A model generated the notes under the pieces. That model did not search any database, was not told the DNA's origin, and worked only from the letters and a program-made list of their open reading frames with translations. Below, in pieces: positions 1-12,130 of a DNA stretch of 64,000 nucleotides. Origin of the DNA: Manihot esculenta. Taxonomy: Eukaryota > Streptophyta > Magnoliopsida > Malpighiales > Euphorbiaceae. A program made the position numbers and the translations under genes. The stretch spans positions 23,510,027 to 23,574,026 of the forward strand of contig NC_035174.2 in assembly GCF_001659605.2 (NCBI RefSeq), written 5' to 3'. Position 1 is the stretch's first letter; each line of letters begins with the position of its first letter.

Positions 1-2060
1 AGCTGTTATATCCAAAAAATGTTGCCATAATATCTCAATAACTATGTTTTTGATGTATCAATTATGTGCAATGTTAATGTTAATAAGATAATGCTATAGG
101 CAAACCTTTTAGACATATGTGTGTATTTCTAATGTCTAAGTTATAGAGTTTATAAATGGAATGATCAAGCATATTACCCGTAAGTCCATTCTGAAAGCAA
201 AAATGCACATACTGTCTGTGTACACACCATTAAATATCATGTGTGACACGGAGCAATTAGTCTTGGACTTTATGGTTGGGCCTAACTTTTGCTATCGACG
301 TCCAATAGAGATTCACGATAACTTTTCAGAAAGGAAATTTTAAGAATTTCGAGATGCACAACTTTTAAAAATGTGATGAGAGCCGTAGGCTTGGTCACAA
401 AGTTATAGGCGAAAATTCTACCGTTTAGAAGGTTAATTTTGCATTTTAATTATTTTTGAAATATTTTTATAATTTTACATATTAGGGTTTTTTTTTCTAT
501 TATAAATAGTCTTTCCTTATCTATTTAAAACTCACTTTTCAATCTTTGAATAATTTTAATAAAACTTTTCGGTTTTTAACCCATCATTTTTTTATATCGC
601 TTTAGTCAAACGATATTGATTAAAATTTCTGACAGAGTTTAATTAATCTTTTATTAATGTGTGATGCTCAAATTACTACTAAAACCATTAGAATTTATGG
701 AGAGAGTAGCAGTAGAGTACTGGCACAATATTGCTAATCAGTTACCAGAGAAAAGTATATGGGTGGTACGTCAATTTGGCTACAATACCGACATGAAGAA
801 CAACAGAATGAAGTGCATTGAAATTTCAGCAACTATTATTATTGTGCTCAAGTTCATAGCAAACAAGTTATAGGAAACCAAAGCAAAACAAATGTATTTC
901 AAAAGAAATGCAGGAATGAAACAACATAGAAAAACTCAAACACTTACAAAATAAAGCTAGACAAACTCAAGAATCTAATGAAACGAGGATTAAAATCATT
1001 CATAGAAAAACATAATAAATAAAAAAAATCCAGACCTGATTTTTTAATATTTACTATTAGAAGCTCCAAGAAAACAGAAATCCAAAGCTCAGAACTGAAG
1101 ATATGATCCACTAAACAGACAGAAAGTGAAAGTGTAGCTATGTGAGTGGTGTGCTGAGCAGCAAAGTGAAGATTGTTTTAGGAAGAAGGATTTAGAGCTG
1201 AAAGGGAAATTGTAACTGAAAATGGAGGAGATTCAGCAAGGTGGGAAGTGCAGCACTGTGATGGCAAGCGGCTGTAATATTGTGTTGATGGTTTACTTGA
1301 TTCTGTTATTCAGCAAAAATTTAGAAATTAACAAATACAAATCAAAAGGTCATAGTAACAGGTAGGAAATTTAAAAAGTTATAATTAAATTGTAATAATG
1401 TAGGTAATAAATTATATTTATTGTAGACATATTAAATATGAAAATATAACTTAAAAATTATAATAATAAAATATATTAAATATGAAAATTGAAGTGTATC
1501 TGAATTTAAACATGCTACTCGTCAATCTCTCGATAGCTTGTTTTGGAATCCAGCTTTATATAATTTGAATCAAAACCAAACTTAATACATATTGACATTA
1601 AATCAAAACTGAAATAGCAAAGTTATTGTAATTCCAGTACTTCTGAATCTTAAACCAAAATCATTTATTTCGGTTTTATTCAAGCTATTGTCTTTGGTCT
1701 ATATCCCAGTGCATTAGCATTACAAGGAAAATACATGGTAGGGCAATTCAAATACAGGAATAAGATAGTAAGATAAAAACACAATGATATTATTTGAGTG
1801 CCTGACTTACAATACAAGAATTGTTTTTCTTTTTTATTAACCACACAGTGTCTCCATCTGCACATTGAGATAAGGCTAATCAACACTTTGGCCAGGTGTA
1901 GTATTCAGGTAAAGCTCTTACAGTAATGGCGACTCCAAAATCTGAATGCTTGATCTTGAGGGTAAAATTCATCTTGGAATTAGTTTACGTCATTGATCCA
2001 ACATATTTTTCGTAGAAAATTAGACTTCCTTTATTCAAAATTCGTGAAATACTAAATCAA
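1..2060. other. AT-rich spacer, possible decayed LTR
   Basis: No supportable gene. Short reading frames at 161-343 and 661-873 show no family signature. The stretch around 350-620 (an AGGGTTT motif, then TATAAATAG, then a T-rich leader) resembles the promoter part of a plant LTR, but I see no matching second copy and no target duplication, so this is only a guess. Positions 900-2060 show nothing recognisable. Confidence 0.4.
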
Positions 2061-3744
2061 TTATCTAGTGAAAATCCTTTTATGGGAGAAGAAACGATGA
2101 CGTGGAGAAAACATCCCTGTGTACCTAGGAGAAGTAAGGCCATCGATTGAGCGATATTCCGACATAATAAACCCTTCCGTCTCCTCACTACTATAATTAT
2201 GATTTCTTAAGCTTCCATTGAGGGTTCCATATTTAACCAACTTACCAACCCATGACTTCTTCTTTATGGAGCTCCGATGACCGGAATTCATCTTCTCACT
2301 CAGATACTCCTTAACCATATGCACACCATGCTCAACCACCTCTATCGGTGGGGAAACAAGTGGGTTCCCTTCAACTCTAAGCTTTTGGAGCTTCCGGAGG
2401 CAGCCTATGGAGTCAGGAAGAGAAGTGATCCTATTATAACTAACGTCCAATTCCACAAGCGAAAAGAGGAGGCCAATAGAGTACGGTAGGGTTTCAAGGT
2501 GCTGGAAATTTTGGCTAACGTTAAGATATTGTAGGTTTATAAGGTTTTCAAGATCTCCAGGGAGAGATCTTAGGTTGTTAAGACGTGCATCTAAAATTTT
2601 CAAAGAGGTGAGATGGGAAATGGAGTTAGGAAGAAACATTAGCTTGTTTGAATTCACTGAGAGCTTCTTCAAGTTCAGCAGCTCATATCCAATGTTGTCT
2701 GGTAGCATACTTAGCTTGTTGAAGTTTGCATTCAGTTCTTCTAAACACCTGTACATGTTCATCACAATACAATTCTATCTGAGAGTTTGATCAGTAATAA
2801 ATTAATTTCATAATTTTTTTAAAAATTAATTATAATATATTTATATTTAATAAAGATGGAAATTTTATTTTTTTTTAATTATACATTCTCTTTTTGTAAT
2901 GCAGCTTTTGCTTTAAAGAAAAAACGTTTTGCAAGAGTAAGAAAAAACGTTTTGCTTTAATCACAAACCTGCAATTTTCAATTGTTTTTGGAAGGAAGCG
3001 AAGAAGATTTCCAGCAGCATTCAGAACCTTGAGCTTTGTCAAACACCCAATTGAGTTAGGAAGAGATTTTAGCTGATTTGAATGCACATCCAGTACCACC
3101 ACATTCAGCAATCTAGCTGTTAAAGATTCTGGGATGTTCTGCCAAATTTTCATAATCAAATAATCAATTATATAAAATATCTCTAATTTGATTAATTGGA
3201 CAGGTTATGCAGAAATTAAACTCATAATTTGATTAATTTGTCAAACACTCATATTTATGTGATAAAAATGATTGTTATTCATAAAAATAAATATTTATAT
3301 TTAGTTGAAAAATGATAAAAATTAAATTAATTTAAATTTATTATTAATCCAGGAAAATTTAATATATAGAGCAAGCTAAACTAAATTCGCATAAATAGAT
3401 AAAAATTAAATAATCAACATAAAATTTACGGTGTTAAGTGAAAAAAAATTTAGAGATGAATAGTTTACATTCCAATAAAAAAAAAAAATAAGGAATATTA
3501 TTCAATTAAGTTGATGAAGAGAGGATCAGAGACTAACCTGAAGATTATTATTGGAGAGGTTGAGTTTGCAAATAGTAGCCAAGTTGAGAGAAGGATTAGG
3601 GAGAGAATCCAAAGACATGCCACTCAAATCAACAATCTCAAGCCTTTCTTCATCAGTGGGATCTCTCCCATCAATCACCTTGTTATTCCTCATATCCATG
3701 CTCAACATCATTTGATTCTGAACTTGTTGCTGTTCATACATCAT
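2061..3744 (-). CDS. PIRL: Plant intracellular Ras-group-related LRR protein (PIRL6/7/8-like), three exons
   Basis: Predicted 354-residue leucine-rich-repeat protein. The PIRL family is plant-specific, cytoplasmic and thought to act as a protein-interaction scaffold; some members are needed for pollen or gametophyte development. Exons on the minus strand are 3744-3538, 3138-2969 and 2748-2061. The introns use GT donors (CAG|GTTAGT, AG|GTTTGT) and AG acceptors, and the phases 0 and 2 join without a frame break. Residues about 45-270 form LRRs of about 23 residues with the animal/Ras-group pattern LxxLPxxIGxLxxLxxLxVxxN (for example [14 protein letters not shown] and [14 protein letters not shown]). 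They are followed by a [17 protein letters not shown] capping helix and a basic tail. The start is the MMYEQQQ Met at 3744, because it opens the frame close to the conserved [13 protein letters not shown] segment; an in-frame Met at 3783 would add 13 residues. The length is close to the short PIRL6-8 members. The exact orthologue is not assigned. Confidence 0.9.
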
Positions 3745-3877
3745 CTTCACCAAAATTAACGAGAGATCAGCAAATAACAACACAATGAAGTAGCTAGCTA
3801 GCTAATAGAGCTTAATTATTAAGCCACAAGAACCAAAGCTAAGGTGGTTTTGAGCACGTATACAAAACTATCTACTT

Positions 3878-3952
3878 CTTATATAGCTATGGGTTTGAGC
3901 ATGTATGGATGAGGATGAAGAAGAAGAAGAGACAGAAGAAGAAGAAGAAGAG
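3878..3952 (-). promoter_or_regulatory. Likely PIRL core promoter and leader
   Basis: Read on the minus strand, TATATAAG lies at 3878-3885, about 135 bp before the start codon. A second TATA-like AATATATACG lies at 3991-4000. Between them, 3914-3952 is a CTTCTTC-type repeat (GAA on the plus strand), of a kind common in plant promoters and leaders. Which TATA is used cannot be told from sequence. Confidence 0.4.
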
Positions 3953-4581
3953 TACAAGGATGTATGTGATGTATGTTGAAAGTACAAGACCGTATATATT
4001 GGGGTTGCGTGGCTAAGTATGAAATTAGATAAAGTCAACTGCTCATTTCTTTGCTTGTCCTAAGGCGATGTTGAGCCAAGGCCACAATGCATTAGCCTGC
4101 CCGCCAATTTCTCTTCTTTTTGTCTACATGTGATGTTTGACGAAATCCTATGCTTTTATAATAATCTATGCGATATCGAGATTATCTTCTGTAGATGCTT
4201 ATCGCCAGCCTTTATGATTATGTATAGTGAATACTTTAAGGCAATATTAGGTTTTTATTTACTTCTATCGACTTTTAAATCAACTAGGCTTTTTATTAAA
4301 TATGATTCTCACGTTATATATACATGTGATTTAATTATATACATATTTTCTGTTATTTTTTATAATATGATATAATATTATTATAATATAATTTATATTT
4401 ATTTAAATTAAATATGCATCAATTTTATTAATAGCTGTTAATATTGAATTTGTAATTTTACACAAAAATTAAATAAACTTAAATTAACCATTAAAAAATA
4501 ACATATTTTAAGAAAAAAAATTTTATTTTTAAAATTTTTTCTTTTAATAAATTTTACTTTGAATTATAAATAAATTCTTTA
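3953..4581. other. AT-rich spacer upstream of PIRL
   Basis: Apart from the alternative TATA-like sequence near 3991-4000 I see no gene or defined element. From about 4220 the sequence is simple A/T-rich DNA up to the target duplication of the gypsy element. Confidence 0.5.
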
Positions 4582-4586
4582 CATTT

Positions 4587-5150
4587 TAATATAACCGAAA
4601 AATAAAGTTGTACTGTGATTGCTCCATCTGCGAGAAAGATAATGTGAGGTGATTGGCACCTATAGCAGCCACTCCAACACTTAAATTAGTAGGTAGCCAC
4701 TCCAAGTCTCCAACGTTTAAGTCAGTAGGTAGAAGAGAAGGGTGATCGTAACGTAAGTGCTTAGAACTCAAGAGTAATTGTGTAAGAATTGTGTACCTTT
4801 CTCTCTATAATCACTAGCTTTTATACTGTAATAGAAAGTTAATTATAACATTTCCTGATAATTCAGTAATAATATGGTTGGCTAATTGATAAGAGATCTC
4901 GTCGACTTAATTGGTCAGAAATTCCGTGATTATAGGCGTAATAGAGATCTGTTGGATGATATCTACTAATGGTATTGAGGACCCGACCTCTTCAGGGGAG
5001 GATGAGCCTTGATGAAAGACTGGATGTTACGGTGTTCAGGTCTTATTTTCCGTTGGTGAGTCCGAGTATCATCTTATCATATTCTTGCCACGTTTCTCTA
5101 TCTTCGAATGCCCACACATGGCCTTCTTTGGGTGATTATTGTGTAAATCA
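4587..5150 (-). repeat. 3' LTR of the gypsy element
   Basis: 564 bp. It matches 13260-13794 throughout: the CTGTAATCACTAGCTTTTAT block, the GATCTGYTGGATGATATCT block and the TGATTATTGTRTAA end are shared. On the minus strand it begins TGATTTACAC and ends GGTTATATTA; the final CA seen in the 5' LTR (TATATCA) has mutated to TA. Confidence 0.85.
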
Positions 5151-5252
5151 GAGCTCCCCTCACTAGTCTTAGATTCTTCATATTCGAATATGACAATTGT
5201 CTTCGTGATCGGGGACACGTGGCTTATTTAGATTGGCCTTTCCCTATTCATA

Positions 5253-5515
5253 TTGTTTTGCCAGTCCTGGCGAGTTTTCGGGCATTATCTAGCCTCGGCG
5301 TGTTCTGGGCATTTTTCAGCCCTGTTGGGCTTCCTTGCATTTTCTAGCCCTTGTGAGCTTCTTGGCATTTTTCAGCTCTGTTGGGCTTCCATGCATTTTT
5401 CAGCACTGGCAAGCTTCCAGGCATTCTCCAGCCCTTGCATGCTCCTTGCCATTTTTCAGCCCTGTCGAGCTTCCATGCATATTCCAGTACTGACGAACTT
5501 TCAGGCATTCTCTTC
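5253..5515 (-). repeat. Minisatellite of about 28 bp inside the gypsy element
   Basis: About nine diverged tandem units of about 28 bp with the plus-strand pattern GCATTTTTCAGCYCTG..GGCTTCC. The long plus-strand frame here (5253-5717) is a product of the repeat (LLGIFQLCWASMHFSAL-type periodicity), not a gene. Tandem repeats beside the 3' LTR are common in Tat/Ogre-type gypsy elements. Confidence 0.75.
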
Positions 5516-5660
5516 CTTTTGGAATTCACTTGCTAGCTTAGCAGCCCATCCTGTCTTTGCTAATTGTAAAAAATTTTCGCCGGCCTACAATGGGCCTTCT
5601 TCCTTCGCAAAAAGTTTTGGATTTTCGAGAGTGATTATAAGAGCAGTGATAAATGCCTTG

Positions 5661-8197
5661 TGTAATGACCCGGAACCGATACCCCTCTGTAACGGCCCGA
5701 ACAGCTACCGGCGCTAGGATCCAGATCGGCTTAAGGACGCCGGGACCCGTAGCAAGCCAAACATACATCCTATCACCTGGTCAAATCCCATACATGATCA
5801 AAACTTTTAACATAAAAGCTTAAACACCTGATGTAAATACCGAGCTTGACCTGTATGCCACATAACTGGAATCATAAAGAACCCCCTACTAGAGCCCTCA
5901 AAAACTCTAGCTGGGTCAACATAACATACATCAAGCTGGAATCACATCCAAAGAACTAGAACCTAACCTGTGCATGCATCAAACCACAAAATAAAACCTC
6001 CACTAGAGTCCTCATCAATCTCTAACATGGTAAACAACACATGCCACAAGTTTAGTTCCAACACAACTCAACATAAAACCAATATATACATCATGTACTA
6101 AAAAGGGACTAACCAAGTCTTAGGGCCAAGCACAGTACTAATACATAACATAACTCTACTTTACTTTACATTACATTACATTACTTTACAATTCATTATC
6201 TCAGTTTACAATACATGTCCACACTAACACTAATCTATTACAAGCATAACCTTAACTCTTGAGACTTCCCGTTCGACTTCAAACCTGCAACACTGGGGTT
6301 AGGGGAGAGGGGTGAGCTAAAAAGCCCAGTGAGTAGAAACAAAGAAAAACAGTTCATTAATTACATGCTTTCATGAAATGCGCCACAGCACAAACATTTC
6401 ACATAACGGATTGGACATGACCACCAAAACTCCCTCTGACTGTAACATAACATGGTGTCCGGCCCTTCGGGCTCTTCAGGACTTCATTATGCCCGGCCCT
6501 TCGGGCTCCTCAGGACTTCATTAACATAACATAGCTAGGGCTATTGGGGTCACCTTGGTCCATCCACATCAACAGTAAATAATGCAATGCGTCATATTCG
6601 TGAAACTAGTGCAATCAACCTATTACATATAAACATGATGCATGAACATGCTTTAGGCATTAGATTTCATAAAATAAAGATTAAGTTTAGTTCTACTCAC
6701 CTCTGGCAGACGCTGGACTGACTCTGCAACTGCTAACACTGATGGCCTCCTCGGTCCCTCGGTTCTGATCCTATACAGGTGGACTCGAATGAGGTGCCAA
6801 ACACACTCTAAACAATTCATAAACAACTACCCAAAAACCCCCTAAAACATCACTTAAACATGCATAGAAAACAACCATGACAAGGCTGGACAGGACACTT
6901 TCGGCGGCACCTTCGGCGGCCGAACCCTCTCTCCAGAGACGAAACTCGGGCACTTTCGGCGGCACCTTCGGCGGCCGAAAGTCCTTCTCCAGAGACGAAA
7001 GTCAGGTACTTTCGGCGATCGAACCTTCCTTTGGCGGCCGAAAGTCTGCTTTCAAGCCAAAACTCAACTTTCGGGGGCAAGTTTAGGCGGCCAAACCATG
7101 CATCCACAGGCAGGTTTCGGCGGCCGAAACTACCTTCGGCGGCCAAACTTGAGTTCGTCCAGAACTCAGCCTCTCATGCATACAAGTCTCCCAAACCTTC
7201 CAAACACCCCAAAACAAGCATCCAACCTTACCAAAACATGCATTAACTATTCTACAACATGCAACCAAGCACATAGGGGTCTCAAACTATCCTAAACCCC
7301 AACAACAAAACATTCATTATACATAAACACACATTTGCATAAAGGGTAACATAAACCCTCAGCCTTATGCATTTGTTCTAAAATAACCCAAATCCTCACA
7401 TACTCTCTCTCCATCATGCATACTCACTCCCACATGCATAGACTAGTTAAACTTCCAACATATCATCACATAAACACTCATAAACATACATTTACATAAA
7501 AACGCACATAAACCTTAACATGCATACCTACCCATACTCAACCATTAAAACCTCTTAAAACTTCATTAAAACATAAAGGAAAGCAAAGATCTACACTTAC
7601 CTCTTGGAGATCGAGGGTTGGTGTGATCCCTAACTTGGAGATGGGAGGAAACTACTCCTTGGGTCTCCAAGCTCCCAAAACTTAGATCTAAGCTTGAAAA
7701 CTCTTCAAAACAACCATGAAACTCATAAAAACATGAAGGAAATGAAGAAAAACATGAAAACGGCCAAGGGAGGACAAAAACTCACCCGAGCTCGAGAATG
7801 GGGAGAAAACTCCTCCATTTCCGATCTGAGGGCTCTTTATAAGTGGCCTGGTCAAAGACCTTCGGCAGCCTAACGTGCCCCCTAAACTCATGCATGTTCG
7901 GCGGCCGAACTTAAGGTTCGGCGGCTGAACCTTGGTTCGTTTAAACAAAGCTTTCGGAGGCTAAAAGCGCTCCCAAAACCTTCCCATGTTCGGCGGCCGA
8001 ACCTGGCACATGCTTCCTTAGTCTTTTCTTTTCAAAACTCAATTCTTTTCCATTTAAAACCATGAAATCAGTAAAAACATTTTAGAAAACACATTTTACC
8101 CTTCTAGAAGCCTCTGGCATCTTCAGAATTCCCGATTCCAACAGAGATTTCGCCGGAAGGTAGGGATTCTGATACTAGAATCTAGCCGGGTATTACA
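5661..8197 (-). mobile_element. Solo LTR, 2.5 kb (Tekay/Del-like gypsy ends), nested
   Basis: The perfect 5-bp target duplication CCTTG flanks it at 5656-5660 and 8198-8202. On the plus strand it runs from TGTAATGACCCG to CCGGGTATTACA, so on the minus strand it reads TGTAATACCC...GGGTCATTACA. This is the end style of Tekay/Del chromovirus LTRs (family assignment is inference). No internal coding region or second LTR copy sits within the duplication, so it is a solo LTR left by LTR-LTR recombination. It contains many TTCGGCGGCCGAA-type units (about 6895-7145 and 7880-8005). A 34-bp direct duplication with GGCCCTTCGGGCTC lies at about 6458-6525. Frames at 6771-7295 are by-products of the GGCCG-rich repeats. 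Confidence 0.87.
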
Positions 8198-8202
8198 CCT
8201 TG

Positions 8203-8723
8203 AGAACTTTTTGCAAGATGGGACGAACGATCGATTATGTGGCCTAGATTGTACCTGCCTGGTGGCTTTGGGCATAAAATGCCTTAGAATCTTTTTGTGA
8301 AACAAGACTAACATTTGGTTGGTTGGCCTAGCGTATACCCGTCTTGTGCCTTGGCAAAAAATGTCCTACTTAGTGGGACTGATACCCAATTGGTCGGCCC
8401 GACGGAACTAGCCTTGTGGCCTGGCATAAAATACCTTGCTTAATGGGACTGACACACAGTTAGTCGGCCTAGTAGAACCCGCCTTATGGCTTAGTATAAA
8501 ATGTCTTCCTTAGTGGGACTAAAACCCAGTTGGTCGGCTTGGTGGAACCCACCTTGTGGCCTTTTAATGGGATTAATACCCAAATGGCCTGACGGATTCT
8601 CACCTCGTGGCCTGACATAAGATACCTTGTTATGCGGGATTAACATTCGGGTGGCCTTATGACCTTTTAGTGGGACTAACACCAGAATAGCCTTATGGCC
8701 TTTTAGTAGGGCTAGCACCCGGA
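8203..8723 (-). repeat. Tandem repeat of about 70 bp in the gypsy interior, first part
   Basis: Units of about 70 bp share TTAGTGGGACTRAYACCCA, GTCGGCCT and GCCTTATGGCCT, with clear starts near 8371, 8441 and 8511, then shortened or irregular units. The array continues at 11840-12125 after the Copia LTR insertion, which fell inside it. No coding content. Confidence 0.75.
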
Positions 8724-8841
8724 TGTTGGGAAATCTTGATATTATTGCAACCCATTTGCGCAGCGAAAAAATAAAATCTCTGTTGATTTCCTTTCCCAGA
8801 ATCTGAGTGCTTCGTTTAATTCTAAAGATGGATATGAGACT

Positions 8842-10444
8842 TGTAACGACCCGAAAATCGGACCGCCACCGGCGCTAGGATCCAAGTCGACTTAAGGTCA
8901 CCAAAACCCGTAGCAAGCCTGCTATACTCTCTGTGTACCTGTAACATCCCATACATGATCATACATTTTCTGAGTAAATAAAAACTTTTCTCTGAACCAA
9001 GGCTCAACCTGTGCATGCACTATCTCTGTACTACAGAACCCCTGACTAGAGCTTGCTCTAGATAGGTTAAACTCATACCTGTTAAGCCTGGTTTGCACAT
9101 ACTCATAAAACATTTATATAAACAGATCATGTACACAAAAAGATTTACAGTACAAATAGGTCAAACACACTACTGAACTCTATACAAAACTTATACATCG
9201 CTGTACAAATTTACATGTTCATACTAAGCTATTACAAAACTCTTTTTACTCTTCATGCCTTCTCTAGACTCCCCCTGCACTCTGATCCTGCAAGACTAGG
9301 GTTAAGGGAGTGGGATGAGCTACTATAGCCTAGTGAGTAGAACAAGAAAATAAGTTATTAAACATGCTCTCATGGAATGCATCACAACACAGCTAATTCA
9401 CATCATCTCAGGTGAACATGTCCCCAATAGTCCCGACATCCTATTCTCATGCCAGGCCGTAGAATGGGGTCCTGGTCTTCCTGTACACAACATCTCATAC
9501 TTACCATATACCGTGCCAGGCCGTAAACTGGGGTCCTGGTCTTTCTACCGTGCTAGGCCATAGAATGGGGTCCTGGTCTTACTCAGAGACTATTGGATCA
9601 TCCACTATCACCCACACAACACAATGATAGAATGCAATGCAACATATTCATGATTTCTAATGCAATCAACCTATCACATAATCATGGTGCATGAAACATG
9701 CTAAAAGCATTTGATTTCTCAATTAAAAGAATTAAGTTTAGTTCCACTCACCTCTGGCTATCTCTGAACTGACTCTGCAAACTCTGGAGCAGTGCTCACT
9801 GCTGCTCTCTTCGGTTCCTCTGGTCCGTTCCTACACAGGTGGACTCAAATGAGGGACCAAACTAACTCAAAACTACCTCTAGAATACTCCCCAAAAACCC
9901 CCTCAGATACCCTAAAACAATCATGTAAAACATGCAAAGGAAGGCTGGACAGGGCACTTTCGGCGGCAGGTTCGGCGGCCGAAAGTCCTCTCCAGAGCCG
10001 AAACTCATGCACCTTCGGCGACCGAATCTTTACCTTCGGCGGCCGAATCTTTACTTTCGGCAGCCGAACCCTTTCGGGGGCAAGGTTCGGGGACTGAAAG
10101 GCACTCCAGAATCGAAAGTCCAATACCTTCAGCGGCACCTTCTGCGGCCGAAACTCCCCTCCAGAGCCGAAAGTCCAAACTTTCGGGGGCAAGCATAGGC
10201 AAGCTTAGGCAGCCGAAGCCACCTCCTCAGCATATTCGGCGGCCGAACCTTCTTTCGGCGGCCGAACCTTCTTTCGGCGGCCGAACCTTCTTTCGGCGGC
10301 CGAAGCTGGGTTCTCCAGTCAAACTATAAAACATACTCAAATAGTTTTACAAAAACATAATTCTTACCCTTGTAGAGCATGCCGACATCCTGGATTCCAC
10401 AGGACGGCAGGAATTCCGATGCCGGACTCTAGCCGGGTATTATA
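8842..10444 (-). mobile_element. Solo LTR, 1.6 kb, same family as 5661-8197, inserted in the Copia LTR
   Basis: The perfect target duplication AGACT is at 8837-8841 and 10445-10449. The plus-strand ends are TGTAACGACCCG and CCGGGTATTATA (the last CA mutated to TA). It shares with 5661-8197 the CACCGGCGCTAGGATCCA start, the CTCACCTCTGGC block and the GACTCTAGCCGGGTATTA end, but is about 930 bp shorter. It carries three near-copies of AATGGGGTCCTGGTCTT (9465-9580) and a clean TTCGGCGGCCGAA array (10235-10310). Confidence 0.87.
10235..10310. repeat. Four tandem 19-bp units carrying TTCGGCGGCCGAA
   Basis: TTCGGCGGCCGAA starts at 10235, 10254, 10273 and 10292, giving an exact 19-bp period with CCTTC spacers. 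The unit is nearly palindromic around GGCC. Single and degenerate copies occur through 9955-10260 and in the sister LTR at 6895-8005. Confidence 0.9.
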
Positions 10445-10688
10445 AGACTAACCTGTTAATCTCGTCAAGAAGATACAATGCCGGACTGATGGTGCTGCCT
10501 TTTCAAACGAACACTCTCAATGGTATCCACACGAACGTCTTCTATCCTTCTAGAGTGCTAGCTCTCTCAAGGATGGATAGATTATTTGCTCCACAATCTG
10601 CAGCGGTTAGACTGAATTTTCTAAAAACTGTCATCAACACTCTCTTCGTAGAAAGAGTATTTATATGTTTTAGTCTTTTTGTTTTCCC

Positions 10689-10765
10689 ACAACTCTTTTC
10701 CCAAAAGAGTTGTACTACTCTTTTCCCAAAAGAGTTGTACTACTCTTTTCCCAAAAGAGTTGTGT
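10689..10765. repeat. Three tandem 25-bp hairpin units in the Copia LTR
   Basis: CTCTTTTCCCAAAAGAGT recurs with starts at 10693, 10718 and 10743. Each unit is a perfect inverted repeat with ACTCTTTT and AAAAGAGT arms around CCC. It lies in the LTR, just upstream of AT-rich sequence. Confidence 0.85.
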
Positions 10766-11839
10766 TCAGAACCCAATATTACTATCTCGCAGATACTCAA
10801 ATATCTTTATGTGATAGAGTCCTTTATCTGTAACAGTTACAGATAGACTGCAGATCTTTTAAATATTATTATCTTATAATAATAAATAATTAATAATAAT
10901 AACACTTTATTATTATTAATTAATATTAATAATAACACTTTATTATTATTAATTATACTAATGGGCTTTTAGCCCATTAATATAGCCCATCAACAACGTT
11001 CTTGTGTGTGACCCAATAGGCTCACATTAATTAGCAATAGGCCCAGTCCAACAAGGCCTATAAGTCATAAGTGGCCTCTAGCAAGACATTATGACTACCC
11101 AACTAATATGAGAATCAATAGTCCGATAAAGCCTATTAAATAGAATATGTATTAATCCCTTTGTCACACGATATCTAGTTTGAACATAAGTTATGGTCAA
11201 TATCAAACTTATAATGTTCAAACTTATGATTTCTCGATCTCTAAGTAGACTGATAAATTCAAATGATATTGATCACACTATCAATTCATTTGAGCACGGC
11301 CATGCATTTCTCAGTCTCACTTATCGAGGGGCCCAGAAGATATCTCTCTCATAGAGAGGGACAAATCCTATCTTGATTGTTCATTATCCTCTACATAATT
11401 TCTATTATGCTCAATCATAACCTTTATGATTGTCCGATTAAAGACAACGTTTGGTTATGTCAAAACATAATAGTCCTTATGTTGGAAACTATGACAATCT
11501 CAAGTCAAAGGATTAAGACATAACTATTTTGAGATTCACTTATGACAATGACCCATGTAGTGATCTCAATGCGGGTCCATCCAATACTTTATTCTCTAAC
11601 AAGTATTTATGATTATTGAATTATATCAACATATACATAATCATCTCATGATTATCAGTCAATAATCATACCAGTTATATTTTATTATTATCAACATAAT
11701 AATAAGTAACCAGGGATGATAATCATTATTATGTAACATGCAAACAAATAATAATGATAAAAATCTCTTTTATTAATAACCAAAACGACATACAAAAAGG
11801 TCCAAGATAATGGCCTAGGGCATATACACTAACACCGGA

Positions 11840-12130
11840 TGGTCTAGTGGATTCCCGCCTTATGACCTGGTATGAGATGTCTTGTTATGCGGGACTAACA
11901 CCTAAATGGCCTTTTGGCCTTTTAATGGGACTAACATCCAGATGGCATGGTGGATTCTCGCCTTGTAGCCTGACATGAGATGTCTTGTTATGCGGACTAA
12001 CACCCGGAGGCTTTGTGGCCTTTTAGTAAGACTGACACCCGGATGGCCTTATGGCCTTTTAGTGGGACTAACATCCGAATGGCCTAGCAGATTCCAGCCT
12101 TGTGGCCTGGCATAAGATGCTTTTGGTTCC
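11840..12130 (-). repeat. Tandem repeat of about 70 bp in the gypsy interior, second part
   Basis: Continues the 8203-8723 array after the Copia LTR. It shares TGGCCTTTTAGTGGGACTAA, TCTTGTTATGCGGGACTAA and GATTCYCGCCTTRTGRCCTG units. The two parts were one uninterrupted array before the insertion. Confidence 0.75.

Larger units (their letters stand above)
8724..11834 (-). mobile_element. Copia solo LTR (1.5 kb), split by another solo LTR
   Basis: The perfect target duplication CCGGA is at 8719-8723 and 11835-11839. On the minus strand it runs TGTTAGTGTATATGCC...TTTCCCAACA. Without the nested 8842-10444 insert it is about 1.5 kb. Its minus-strand 5' third (11339-11834) matches 29207-29698, which is the LTR of a recognisable minus-strand Copia element. 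That identifies the family. No internal region lies between the duplications, so this is a solo LTR. Near 10870-10990 it contains AT-rich direct repeats and an AATGGGCTTTTAGCCCATT hairpin. Confidence 0.88.

Noticed and set aside
2277..2790. Plus-strand reading frames overlapping the PIRL gene
   Set aside because: Antisense shadows of the LRR coding exon; the minus-strand protein has clear family motifs and splice sites.
5253..5768. 154-codon plus-strand frame and two minus-strand frames
   Set aside because: Produced by the 28-bp minisatellite in the gypsy element and the end of a solo LTR; the amino-acid periodicity equals the DNA repeat.
6771..7295. Cluster of overlapping frames on both strands
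   Set aside because: GC-rich TTCGGCGGCCGAA repeats remove stops in all frames; no protein family, and the region lies inside a solo LTR.
9792..10202. Frames of 65-115 codons on both strands
   Set aside because: Same GGCCG-repeat effect in the 1.6-kb solo LTR.
10235..10310. CRISPR-like regular array
   Set aside because: 19-bp tandem units with 6-bp constant gaps and no unique spacers, in a plant LTR; not a CRISPR.
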